Part shown: positions 1 to 7,807 of the stretch, in pieces | Layout: every line of letters begins with the position of its first letter | How positions within the stretch are numbered: the first letter of the stretch is position 1 | Source: Citrobacter sp. RHB25-C09 | GTDB taxonomy: Bacteria > Pseudomonadota > Gammaproteobacteria > Enterobacterales > Enterobacteriaceae | Reading direction: 5' to 3' | Assembly: GCF_013836145.1 (NCBI RefSeq) | Contig: NZ_CP057483.1 | Span: 310,001 to 374,000 of the forward strand | DNA: 64,000 bases | Program-made: the position numbers and the translations under genes | Notes under the pieces: generated by a model | What the model saw: the letters and a program-made list of their open reading frames with translations, nothing else | Databases searched by the model: none | What the model was told of the DNA's origin: nothing

Positions 1-172
1 TCAGATTGCCGCTGAACGTCGCGTCTGGATCCAGGTGGTAAAAGGCGAGGTGACCATTAATGGCACCAAAGCCACCACCAGCGATGGTCTGGCAATTTGG
101 GACGAGCAGGCGCTATCGATTCATGCTGACAGCGAAAGCGAAATTCTTCTGTTTGACCTGCCACCGGTCTAA
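1..172 (+). CDS. yhhW: Pirin-family protein YhhW, C-terminal end (partial)
   Basis: The reading frame is open from base 2 to a TAA at 170-172 and encodes the last 56 residues of a pirin. It ends in the LLFDLPPV tail that I recognise from E. coli YhhW, a cupin protein with quercetin 2,3-dioxygenase activity in vitro. The visible part is the end of the second cupin barrel, with a WIQVVKGEV strand and a DGLAIWDEQ turn. The start lies before the window. A hairpin terminator follows 9 bases after the stop. The family is clear, but the physiological role is not well known. Confidence 0.9.
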   Translation, partial: QIAAERRVWIQVVKGEVTINGTKATTSDGLAIWDEQALSIHADSESEILLFDLPPV

Positions 173-180
173 ATAATTTC

Positions 181-214
181 TCAACCTTCCCTTTAAACGG
201 GGAAGGTTGAGCTT
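181..214 (+). terminator. Rho-independent terminator after yhhW
   Basis: An 11-bp perfect stem (181-191 with 200-210) encloses an 8-base loop and is followed by a short T-containing tail. It sits between the yhhW stop and the gntR start, so it probably ends yhhW transcription. Confidence 0.75.
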
Positions 215-262
215 TGTCCGTGATAAACTGAGCAAATCTCTCACTCAAGATTTCTCAGGACG

Positions 263-1258
263 ATGAAAAAGAAAAGACCCGTACTTCAGGATGTCGCCGA
301 CCGCGTAGGTGTGACCAAAATGACGGTCAGCCGTTTTTTGCGTAACCCGGAGCAAGTCTCCGTCGCGCTACGGGGCAAAATCGCTGCTGCACTTGATGAG
401 CTGGGTTATATTCCCAATCGCGCGCCTGACATTCTTTCCAATGCCACCAGCCGGGCTATTGGCGTTCTGTTACCCTCTTTAACCAACCAGGTCTTCGCCG
501 AAGTGCTGCGTGGTATTGAAGCAGTTACTGACGCTCACGGCTATCAGACTATGCTTGCGCACTATGGCTATAAGCCAGAGATGGAGCAGGAGCGTCTGGA
601 GTCGATGCTCTCCTGGAACATTGACGGTCTGATCCTCACCGAGCGTACCCATACGCCACGAACGCTAAAAATGATTGAAGTCGCAGGTATTCCGGTGGTT
701 GAGCTAATGGATAGCCAGTCGCCTTGTCTGGATATCGCCGTTGGCTTCGATAACTTTGAAGCTGCCCGTCAGATGACCGCCGCCATTATCGCGCGAGGCC
801 ATCGCCATATTGCTTATCTCGGCGCACGTCTCGACGAACGTACTATCATCAAACAGAAGGGATATGAACAGGCGATGCTGGACGCAGGCCTGGTGCCTTA
901 CAGTGTGATGGTCGAGCAATCTTCGTCTTACTCATCCGGTATTGAGCTTATCCGTCAGGCGCGTCGTGAATACCCGCAGCTGGACGGGATCTTCTGTACC
1001 AACGATGACCTGGCGGTGGGCGCAGCGTTTGAATGTCAGCGTTTGGGGCTGAAAATTCCCGACGATATGGCCATTGCCGGTTTTCACGGCCACGATATTG
1101 GTCAAGTGATGGAGCCGCGTCTGGCGAGCGTGCTCACGCCGCGTGAACGGATGGGCAGTATTGGTGCCGAGCGTCTGCTGGCGCGTATACGGGGTGAGTC
1201 CGTGATGCCGAGAATGTTAGATTTAGGTTTCACCTTGTCACCGGGTGGATCTATTTAA
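263..1258 (+). CDS. gntR: Gluconate-responsive transcriptional repressor GntR
   Basis: A 331-residue LacI/GalR-family repressor of full family length. An N-terminal helix-turn-helix lies at about residues 8-27 (DVADRVGVTKMTVSRFL), followed by the hinge and a periplasmic-binding-protein-like effector domain. In E. coli GntR represses gntKU and gntT and is released by gluconate. Here near-consensus GntR sites lie just downstream before gntK and also 27 kb away before gntT, so the same regulon is likely. The ATG follows an AGGA motif at about 256-259. gntK starts 139 bases after the stop with its own operators, so gntR and gntKU can be transcribed separately. Confidence 0.97.
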   Translation: MKKKRPVLQDVADRVGVTKMTVSRFLRNPEQVSVALRGKIAAALDELGYIPNRAPDILSNATSRAIGVLLPSLTNQVFAEVLRGIEAVTDAHGYQTMLAHYGYKPEMEQERLESMLSWNIDGLILTERTHTPRTLKMIEVAGIPVVELMDSQSPCLDIAVGFDNFEAARQMTAAIIARGHRHIAYLGARLDERTIIKQKGYEQAMLDAGLVPYSVMVEQSSSYSSGIELIRQARREYPQLDGIFCTNDDLAVGAAFECQRLGLKIPDDMAIAGFHGHDIGQVMEPRLASVLTPRERMGSIGAERLLARIRGESVMPRMLDLGFTLSPGGSI

Positions 1259-1337
1259 CCCTGCAAGTTTGAAGTAGCTCACAGTTATTCACTTCTGGCA
1301 CGAATGGATATTGCTTCTCTATTTATCCGGCTGGACA

Positions 1338-1366
1338 ATGTTACCGATAACAGTTACCCGTAACAA
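1338..1366 (+). promoter_or_regulatory. Tandem GntR operators before gntKU
   Basis: Two adjacent half-palindromic motifs fit the GntR operator pattern. ATGTTACCGATAACA covers 1339-1353 and GTTACCCGTAAC covers 1353-1364. They lie about 35-60 bases before the gntK start. The assignment rests on similarity to the known E. coli gntKU operators. Confidence 0.8.
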
Positions 1367-1397
1367 TCACTGAATCTTGAACTGTGGGGGCACCACT

Positions 1398-1925
1398 TTG
1401 AGCACGACTAACCATGATCACCACATTTACGTTCTGATGGGCGTATCTGGCAGTGGCAAATCCGCTGTCGCCAGCGAAGTGGCGCATCAGCTACAGGCCG
1501 CGTTTCTTGATGGCGATTTTCTGCATCCGCGTCGCAACATTGAGAAAATGGCCTCCGGCGAACCGTTAAACGACGATGACCGTAAGCCGTGGCTGCAGGC
1601 GCTGAATGATGCCGCATTTGCGATGCAGCGTACCAACAAGGTGTCGCTGATCGTCTGTTCTGCACTGAAAAAAACCTATCGCGACCTGCTGCGTGACGGT
1701 AACCCGAACCTCTCCTTTATCTACCTGAAAGGCGATTTCGACGTGATCGAAAGCCGACTGAAGGCGCGTAAAGGCCATTTCTTCAAAACTCAAATGCTGG
1801 TCACTCAGTTTGAAACTCTGCAAGAGCCGGGCGCAGAGGAAAAAGATGTCCTGGTGGTCGATATCGATCAACCGCTGGAAGGCGTTGTGGCAAGTACGAT
1901 CGAGGTCATTAATAAAAGGCAGTAA
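1398..1925 (+). CDS. gntK: Gluconokinase GntK (thermoresistant type)
   Basis: A 175-residue kinase that phosphorylates gluconate to 6-phosphogluconate with ATP, feeding the Entner-Doudoroff and pentose phosphate routes. The Walker A motif GVSGSGKS is at residues 15-22, and the DGDFLHP and LVTQFETL segments are typical of the family. I choose the TTG at 1398: the protein then begins MSTTNHDHHIY as in E. coli, and a GGGGG ribosome site (1386-1390) stands 7 bases upstream. An ATG 21 bases earlier at 1377 is open but poorly placed. gntU begins 3 bases after the stop, so the two genes form one unit. Confidence 0.96.
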   Translation: MSTTNHDHHIYVLMGVSGSGKSAVASEVAHQLQAAFLDGDFLHPRRNIEKMASGEPLNDDDRKPWLQALNDAAFAMQRTNKVSLIVCSALKKTYRDLLRDGNPNLSFIYLKGDFDVIESRLKARKGHFFKTQMLVTQFETLQEPGAEEKDVLVVDIDQPLEGVVASTIEVINKRQ

Positions 1926-1928
1926 CTT

Positions 1929-3269
1929 TTGAGTACATTAACGCTGGTTTTGACAGCAGTAGGTTCTGTTTTACTGCTGCTGTTTTTAGTGATGAAGGCG
2001 CGTATGCACGCCTTCGTCGCTTTGATGGTGGTTTCAATTGGTGCAGGTCTTTTTTCCGGAATGCCGCTCGACAAGATCGCCGCGACGATGGAAAAAGGGA
2101 TGGGGGGGACACTTGGCTTCCTCGCGATAGTCGTCGCACTGGGCGCGATGTTCGGCAAGATTTTGCATGAAACGGGCGCGGTCGATCAGATTGCCGTCAA
2201 GATGCTGAAATCCTTCGGCCACAGTCGCGCGCACTACGCGATAGGCCTGGCGGGGCTGATTTGTGCGCTACCGCTGTTCTTCGAAGTGGCGATTGTGCTG
2301 CTGATTAGCGTCGCCTTTTCAATGGCGCGTCACACCGGTACTAACCTCGTGAAGTTGGTCATTCCGCTGTTTGCGGGCGTGGCGGCGGCTGCGGCGTTTT
2401 TATTGCCCGGGCCTGCGCCGATGCTTCTCGCTTCGCAAATGCACGCCGACTTTGGCTGGATGATCCTGATTGGCCTGTGCGCTGCGATTCCTGGGATGAT
2501 TATCGCCGGGCCGCTGTGGGGCAACTTTATTGGCCGCTACGTTGAGCTGAACATTCCTGATGATATTACCGAGCCGCACCTTGGCGAAGGCAAAATGCCA
2601 TCCTTTGGCTTCAGCCTGTCGCTGATCTTGCTGCCGCTGGTGCTGGTGGGGTTGAAAACGATTGCCGCGCGATTTGTGGCGGAAGGCTCTACCGCTTACC
2701 AGTGGTTTGAGTTTATCGGGCATCCATTCACCGCGATTCTGGTGGCGTGTCTGGTGGCCATTTATGGTCTGGCGGTGCGTCAGGGCATGGCGAAAGACCG
2801 GGTGATGGAAATTTGCGGACACGCGCTGCAGCCGGCGGGGATCATTCTGCTGGTGATTGGCGCTGGCGGCGTGTTCAAGCAGGTGCTGGTGGATTCCGGC
2901 GTCGGTCCGGCGCTGGGCGAAGCGTTAACCGGTATGGGATTGCCGATTGCGCTGACCTGCTTCGTGCTTGCCGCTGCGGTGCGCATCATTCAGGGTTCCG
3001 CAACGGTGGCGTGCTTAACGGCGGTAGGGCTGGTGATGCCGGTGATTGAGCAACTGAATTACTCCGGCGCACAGATGGCCGCGCTGTCTATCTGCATCGC
3101 GGGCGGTTCGATTGTTGTCAGCCACGTAAATGACGCCGGTTTCTGGCTGTTCGGTAAATTCACTGGTGCGACTGAAGCACAGACGCTGAAGACGTGGACG
3201 ATGATGGAAACCATCCTCGGCACCGTCGGCGCGATTATCGGGATGATCGCGTTTACGCTGCTGAGCTAA
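1929..3269 (+). CDS. gntU: Low-affinity gluconate permease GntU
   Basis: A 446-residue inner-membrane proton symporter of the GntP family with about 12 hydrophobic segments along its length. It starts with TTG, 3 bases after gntK ends, which suggests coupled translation. It is the paralogue of GntT at 26770-28086. Shared family blocks include GGVFKQVLVDSGV and SHVNDAGFWLFGKF (SHVNDPGFWLFKEY in GntT). Gluconate brought in by GntU is phosphorylated by the adjacent GntK. It ends before a REP pair and faces yhgN convergently. Confidence 0.95.
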   Translation: MSTLTLVLTAVGSVLLLLFLVMKARMHAFVALMVVSIGAGLFSGMPLDKIAATMEKGMGGTLGFLAIVVALGAMFGKILHETGAVDQIAVKMLKSFGHSRAHYAIGLAGLICALPLFFEVAIVLLISVAFSMARHTGTNLVKLVIPLFAGVAAAAAFLLPGPAPMLLASQMHADFGWMILIGLCAAIPGMIIAGPLWGNFIGRYVELNIPDDITEPHLGEGKMPSFGFSLSLILLPLVLVGLKTIAARFVAEGSTAYQWFEFIGHPFTAILVACLVAIYGLAVRQGMAKDRVMEICGHALQPAGIILLVIGAGGVFKQVLVDSGVGPALGEALTGMGLPIALTCFVLAAAVRIIQGSATVACLTAVGLVMPVIEQLNYSGAQMAALSICIAGGSIVVSHVNDAGFWLFGKFTGATEAQTLKTWTMMETILGTVGAIIGMIAFTLLS

Positions 3270-3281
3270 CGAGGCCGTGTG

Positions 3282-3363
3282 TGTCGGGTGGCGGCTTCGC
3301 CTTACCCGACCTACAAAAACCTCAGGTCTCGTAGGCCGGGTAAGCGCAAGCGCCACCCGGCAC
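3282..3363. repeat. REP pair (BIME) between gntU and yhgN
   Basis: Two inverted REP units lie at about 3282-3314 and 3330-3363, each an imperfect palindrome with the GCCGGGTAAGCG type core. They lie between the convergent ends of gntU and yhgN, a usual place for such elements. Confidence 0.85.
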
Positions 3364-3367
3364 GAAC

Positions 3368-3961
3368 TCACCCCTTCATCCACATCCGAATGCCGTCCAG
3401 GAACATCTGGGTCGCCATCATCACCAGAATCAATCCCATCAGCCTTTCCAGAGCATTCACCCCTTTTTCGCCAAGCAGTCGCAAAAACAGCGACGATTGC
3501 AGCAGAATCGCAAAGGTACCGCCCCAGGCCAGCAGCAGGGCAATCACCAGATGTCCCATCTGATTTGGATACTGGTGTGACAGCAGCATCAGCGTTGCCA
3601 GAATGGTAGGGCCCGCCACTAAAGGGATCGCCAGTGGGACGATAAACGGTTCTTCGCCCGCCGGAAGCCCGGCGCTGTTTCCCGTGGCGCTCGGGAAAAT
3701 CATCTTAATGGCGATCAGAAACAGAATGATGCCGCCGGAGATCGACACGGTTTCTGCGCGCAAATTGAGAAATGCCAGAATTTTCTCGCCCGCAAACAGA
3801 AAAATCAGCATCAGCAGCAGCGCAATCGTCAGCTCGCGAACCATAATCGCACGACGGCGTTTTGGTTCGGTATGCTTCAGTACAGACATGAAAATTGGCA
3901 GATTTCCGAGCGGATCCATAATTAAGATCAATAAAACAGCTGCAGAAATGATTTCATTCAT
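3368..3961 (-). CDS. yhgN: MarC/YhgN family inner-membrane protein
   Basis: A 197-residue membrane protein of the MarC (UPF0056) family, matching E. coli YhgN in length. About six hydrophobic segments are visible, including the start (IISAAVLLILIMDPLGNLP) and the end (LERLMGLILVMMATQMFLDG). The DPLGN motif after the first segment is typical of the family. The transport substrate is not established. It is convergent with gntU and divergent from asd, with a 191-base gap to asd. Confidence 0.92.
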   Translation of the reverse strand: MNEIISAAVLLILIMDPLGNLPIFMSVLKHTEPKRRRAIMVRELTIALLLMLIFLFAGEKILAFLNLRAETVSISGGIILFLIAIKMIFPSATGNSAGLPAGEEPFIVPLAIPLVAGPTILATLMLLSHQYPNQMGHLVIALLLAWGGTFAILLQSSLFLRLLGEKGVNALERLMGLILVMMATQMFLDGIRMWMKG

Positions 3962-4152
3962 AACTCAAATTCCGTGATAATTGCCGTGGACTTTCTGCTT
4001 GCTTGCGCAGCGGGATAAGTCGCATTACTGATGGCTTCGCTATCATTGATTAATTTCACTTGCGACTTTGGCTGCTTTTTGTATGGTGAAGGATAAACCA
4101 GTGGGACACTGGTCAGCATACACAGCACACATCTTCGCAGGAAAAAAACGCT

Positions 4153-5259
4153 ATGAAAAATGTTGGTTTTATCGGCTGGCGCGGTATGGTCGGCTCTGTT
4201 CTCATGCAACGCATGGTTGAAGAACGCGACTTCGACGCCATTCGCCCTGTTTTCTTTTCTACTTCCCAGCTAGGGCAGGTAGCGCCTTCGTTTGGCGGTA
4301 CCGCGACCGGTACACTTCAGGACGCCTATGATCTGGACGCGCTGAAGGCGCTCGATATCATTGTGACCTGTCAGGGCGGCGATTATACCAACGAAATCTA
4401 TCCAAAGCTTCGTGAAAGCGGGTGGCAGGGTTACTGGATTGACGCTGCATCTTCGCTGCGTATGAAGGATGATGCCATTATCATTCTCGATCCGGTGAAC
4501 CAGGACGTCATCACCGACGGCCTGAACAACGGGGTTAAGACCTTTGTGGGCGGTAACTGTACCGTCAGCCTAATGTTAATGTCGCTCGGCGGCCTGTTCG
4601 CCAATGATCTTGTGGACTGGGTGTCCGTGGCAACGTATCAGGCAGCGTCAGGCGGCGGCGCGCGCCATATGCGCGAACTGCTGAACCAGATGGGTCATCT
4701 GTATGGTCACGTCGCGGATGAGCTCGCGACCCCTTCTTCTGCCATTCTCGATATTGAACGTAAAGTCACCGCGCTGAGCCGCAGCGGCGACCTACCGGTT
4801 GATAACTTTGGCGTGCCGCTGGCGGGCAGTCTGATTCCGTGGATTGACAAACAGCTTGATAACGGCCAGAGCCGCGAAGAGTGGAAAGGCCAGGCGGAAA
4901 CCAACAAGATTCTTAACACCCCTTCAGTGATTCCGGTGGATGGTTTGTGCGTGCGCGTCGGCGCGCTGCGCTGCCACAGCCAGGCATTCACCATTAAATT
5001 GAAAAAGGATGTGTCTATTCCGACCGTGGAAGAACTGCTGGCTGCACACAATCCGTGGGCGCAAGTGGTACCCAACGATCGGGATATCACGATGCGTGAG
5101 CTGACGCCTGCAGCGGTAACCGGCACGCTGACCACCCCAGTGGGCCGTCTGCGTAAGCTGAATATGGGACCGGAGTTCCTGTCCGCCTTTACCGTGGGCG
5201 ATCAGTTGCTGTGGGGCGCGGCAGAGCCGCTGCGCCGTATGCTGCGTCAGTTGGCGTAA
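4153..5259 (+). CDS. asd: Aspartate-semialdehyde dehydrogenase
   Basis: A 368-residue NADPH enzyme that reduces aspartyl-4-phosphate to aspartate semialdehyde, the branch point to lysine, diaminopimelate, threonine and methionine. The N-terminal nucleotide-binding loop GWRGMVGSV is at residues 8-16. The catalytic cysteine lies in GGNCTVSLM near residue 136. The QAASGGGARHMREL segment is typical of the gamma-proteobacterial enzyme. The ATG follows an AGGAAA site. A REP pair and a terminator follow, so it appears monocistronic. It should be essential for cell wall synthesis. Confidence 0.97.
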   Translation: MKNVGFIGWRGMVGSVLMQRMVEERDFDAIRPVFFSTSQLGQVAPSFGGTATGTLQDAYDLDALKALDIIVTCQGGDYTNEIYPKLRESGWQGYWIDAASSLRMKDDAIIILDPVNQDVITDGLNNGVKTFVGGNCTVSLMLMSLGGLFANDLVDWVSVATYQAASGGGARHMRELLNQMGHLYGHVADELATPSSAILDIERKVTALSRSGDLPVDNFGVPLAGSLIPWIDKQLDNGQSREEWKGQAETNKILNTPSVIPVDGLCVRVGALRCHSQAFTIKLKKDVSIPTVEELLAAHNPWAQVVPNDRDITMRELTPAAVTGTLTTPVGRLRKLNMGPEFLSAFTVGDQLLWGAAEPLRRMLRQLA

Positions 5260-5263
5260 TATT

Positions 5264-5343
5264 GCGGTGCCCGATGGCGCTTCGCTTATCGGGCCCACAA
5301 TGAGGCGAATCGCCAGGCCGGATAACGCATTGATGCCATCCGC
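5264..5343. repeat. REP pair after asd
   Basis: Two inverted REP-like palindromes (about 5264-5295 and 5313-5343) begin a few bases after the asd stop. The second contains the GGCCGGATAACGC core. Confidence 0.8.
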
Positions 5344-5363
5344 AACAATTTGGCTAAAGATTT

Positions 5364-5391
5364 ACCGGGGTGCGGAGTCACCCCTTTTTTT
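5364..5391 (+). terminator. Rho-independent terminator of asd
   Basis: GGGGTG at 5367-5372 pairs with CACCCC at 5379-5384 around a 6-base loop, followed directly by seven T residues. Confidence 0.85.
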
Positions 5392-5620
5392 GCGTAATAC
5401 AGGAGTAAGCGCAGATGTTTCAACATTAACCGGGAGTAAAGTAAAGCATTGGCTATTCTTTAAGGGTGGCTTAATACCGGAGGTATTAACGCTTAGCCTG
5501 AAGGTGGGACGGAGCAGAGAGGATGCACAATAGTGCTGCGCCGTTCAGGTCAAAAAAGTGTCACTACCTGATATCGAAAATCAGCTGGATGGCGTGACAC
5601 CATAAAACAGGAAGACAACC
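5392..5620 (+). promoter_or_regulatory. glgB upstream region with GGA-loop palindrome
   Basis: No gene is seen in these 229 bases before glgB. The region holds a perfect 8-bp inverted repeat, TTAATACC (5471-5478) and GGTATTAA (5482-5489), around a GGA loop. A further AGAGGATG motif lies at 5518-5525, and the glgB ribosome site ACAGGAAG is at 5608-5615. GGA in loops and over ribosome sites is the signature of CsrA binding, so this may be a CsrA-controlled leader. That is inference only, as no promoter could be placed. Confidence 0.4.
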
Positions 5621-7807
5621 ATGTCCGTTCATATTGATAGAGACGTGATTAATGCGCTAATTGAAGGTCGCTTTTCAGACCCTTTTTCTGTGCTTGGAAT
5701 GCACCAAACCGCTGCCGGACTTGAAGTCCGTGCCCTTTTACCTGATGCCACTGAAGTGTGGGTGATCGAACCTAAAACCGGACGTAAAGTCGGCAAACTG
5801 GAATGTTTCGATTCCCGTGGTTTTTTCAGTGGCGTTTTAGCTCGTCGTAAAAATCCTTTCCGCTATCAGCTTGCCGTTTCCTGGCATGGTCAGCAGAACC
5901 TCATTGACGATCCTTACCGCTTTGGTCCGTTGATTCAGGAAATGGATGTCTGGCTGTTATCCGAAGGCACCCATTTACGTCCGTATGAAACGCTCGGTGC
6001 GCACGCGGACACGATGGATGGCGTCACGGGGACGCGTTTTTCCGTCTGGGCGCCGAATGCACGCCGTGTTTCGGTCGTCGGGGAGTTTAACTACTGGGAT
6101 GGTCGTCGCCACCCCATGCGCCTGCGTAAAGAGAGCGGCATCTGGGAACTGTTTATCCCCGGCGCACAGCAGGGCCAGCTCTATAAATATGAAATCATTG
6201 ACGCCAACGGCAACCTTCGGGTTAAAGCCGACCCTTACGCATTTGAAGCGCAGATGCGTCCGGAAACCGCCTCAATGATCTGCGGATTACCGGAAAAGGT
6301 GGTGCAGACTGAGGAGCGCAAAAAGGCGAATCAGTTTGATGCTCCCATCTCTATCTACGAAGTGCATCTCGGCTCATGGCGTCGCCACACCGACAACAAC
6401 TTCTGGCTGAGCTACCGCGAACTGGCGGACCAACTGATCCCGTATGTGAAATGGATGGGCTTTACCCATATCGAGCTGTTGCCGGTGAACGAACACCCGT
6501 TTGACGGCAGTTGGGGGTATCAACCGACCGGTCTGTATGCTCCCACTCGCCGCTTTGGCACCCGCGACGATTTCCGCTATTTCGTCAACGCCGCGCACCA
6601 GGCAGGCCTCAATGTCATTCTTGACTGGGTACCAGGCCATTTCCCGTCCGATGACTTTGGTCTGGCGGAATTCGATGGAACCAAACTGTACGAACACAGC
6701 GACCCGCGCGAAGGCTATCACCAGGACTGGAATACCCTGATCTACAACTACGGTCGCCGTGAAGTCAGTAATTACCTGGTGGGGAATGCGCTGTACTGGA
6801 TTGAACGCTTCGGCATTGATGCTCTGCGTGTGGATGCGGTGGCCTCGATGATCTACCGCGACTACAGCCGCAAGCAGGGCGAATGGATCCCGAACGAATT
6901 TGGTGGACGCGAAAACCTTGAAGCGATTGAGTTCTTACGCAATACCAACCGTATTCTCGGCGAGCAGGTTCCCGGTGCGGTAAGCATGGCCGAAGAGTCT
7001 ACGGATTTTGCCGGCGTTTCCCGACCGCAGGATATGGGCGGCCTTGGCTTCTGGTACAAGTGGAACCTGGGCTGGATGCACGACACGCTCGACTACATGA
7101 AACTGGACCCGATTCACCGTCAGTATCACCACGACAAACTCACCTTCGGCATGCTTTATAACTACACTGAGAACTTTGTTCTGCCGTTGTCGCATGACGA
7201 AGTGGTCCACGGTAAGAAATCGATTCTTGACCGTATGCCGGGCGACGCCTGGCAGAAGTTTGCCAACCTGCGCGCCTATTACGGCTGGATGTGGGCCTTC
7301 CCCGGCAAGAAACTCCTGTTTATGGGCAATGAGTTTGCCCAGGGGCGCGAATGGAACCATGACACCAGTCTCGACTGGCACCTGCTGGAAGGCGGCGATA
7401 ACTGGCATCACGGCGTACAGCGTCTGGTGCGCGATCTCAACCAGACCTATCGCCATCATAAAGCGCTGCATGAGCTCGACTTCGATTCCTATGGTTTCGA
7501 ATGGCTGGTGGTGAATGACAATGAGCGTTCGGTGCTGATCTTTGTGCGCCGTGACAAAGCCGGGAATGAGATCATTGTCGCCAGTAACTTCACTCCAGTG
7601 CCGCGCCACGATTACCGCTTCGGCGTGAATCAGGCGGGTAAGTGGCGCGAGATTCTCAATACCGACTCAATGCACTACCACGGAAGCAACGTCGGTAACG
7701 GCGGGGCGGTGCAGACCGATCAAATTGAAAGCCATGGTCGTCCGCAGTCGCTCAGCCTTACGCTGCCGCCGCTGTCGACTATCTGGCTGATGCGGGAGGG
7801 CGAATGA
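5621..7807 (+). CDS. glgB: 1,4-alpha-glucan branching enzyme GlgB
   Basis: A 728-residue GH13 enzyme that moves glucan chains onto 6-positions to create alpha-1,6 branches in glycogen. It has an N-terminal N1 domain, a CBM48 module (about 125-215, FSVWAPNARRVSVVGEFNYW), the catalytic barrel and a C-terminal beta domain. The nucleophile is in DALRVDAVASMIYRD and the acid/base in SMAEEST; the LSHDEVVHGK motif is also present. Length equals that of the E. coli enzyme. The ATG follows GGAAGACAACC. The stop overlaps the glgX start by 4 bases, so the two are translationally coupled as the first genes of glgBXCAP. Confidence 0.97.
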   Translation: MSVHIDRDVINALIEGRFSDPFSVLGMHQTAAGLEVRALLPDATEVWVIEPKTGRKVGKLECFDSRGFFSGVLARRKNPFRYQLAVSWHGQQNLIDDPYRFGPLIQEMDVWLLSEGTHLRPYETLGAHADTMDGVTGTRFSVWAPNARRVSVVGEFNYWDGRRHPMRLRKESGIWELFIPGAQQGQLYKYEIIDANGNLRVKADPYAFEAQMRPETASMICGLPEKVVQTEERKKANQFDAPISIYEVHLGSWRRHTDNNFWLSYRELADQLIPYVKWMGFTHIELLPVNEHPFDGSWGYQPTGLYAPTRRFGTRDDFRYFVNAAHQAGLNVILDWVPGHFPSDDFGLAEFDGTKLYEHSDPREGYHQDWNTLIYNYGRREVSNYLVGNALYWIERFGIDALRVDAVASMIYRDYSRKQGEWIPNEFGGRENLEAIEFLRNTNRILGEQVPGAVSMAEESTDFAGVSRPQDMGGLGFWYKWNLGWMHDTLDYMKLDPIHRQYHHDKLTFGMLYNYTENFVLPLSHDEVVHGKKSILDRMPGDAWQKFANLRAYYGWMWAFPGKKLLFMGNEFAQGREWNHDTSLDWHLLEGGDNWHHGVQRLVRDLNQTYRHHKALHELDFDSYGFEWLVVNDNERSVLIFVRRDKAGNEIIVASNFTPVPRHDYRFGVNQAGKWREILNTDSMHYHGSNVGNGGAVQTDQIESHGRPQSLSLTLPPLSTIWLMREGE

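Noticed and set aside
1377..1397. ATG upstream of gntK as the start
   Set aside because: It would place the GGGGG ribosome motif inside the coding region and adds seven residues not found in the E. coli protein.
3277..3609. Plus-strand frame over the REP pair and the end of yhgN
   Set aside because: It starts in repeat DNA and is antisense to the well-supported yhgN.
5267..5533. Open frame of 88 codons between asd and glgB
   Set aside because: It begins inside a REP palindrome, runs through the asd terminator, has no ribosome site and no recognisable protein similarity.
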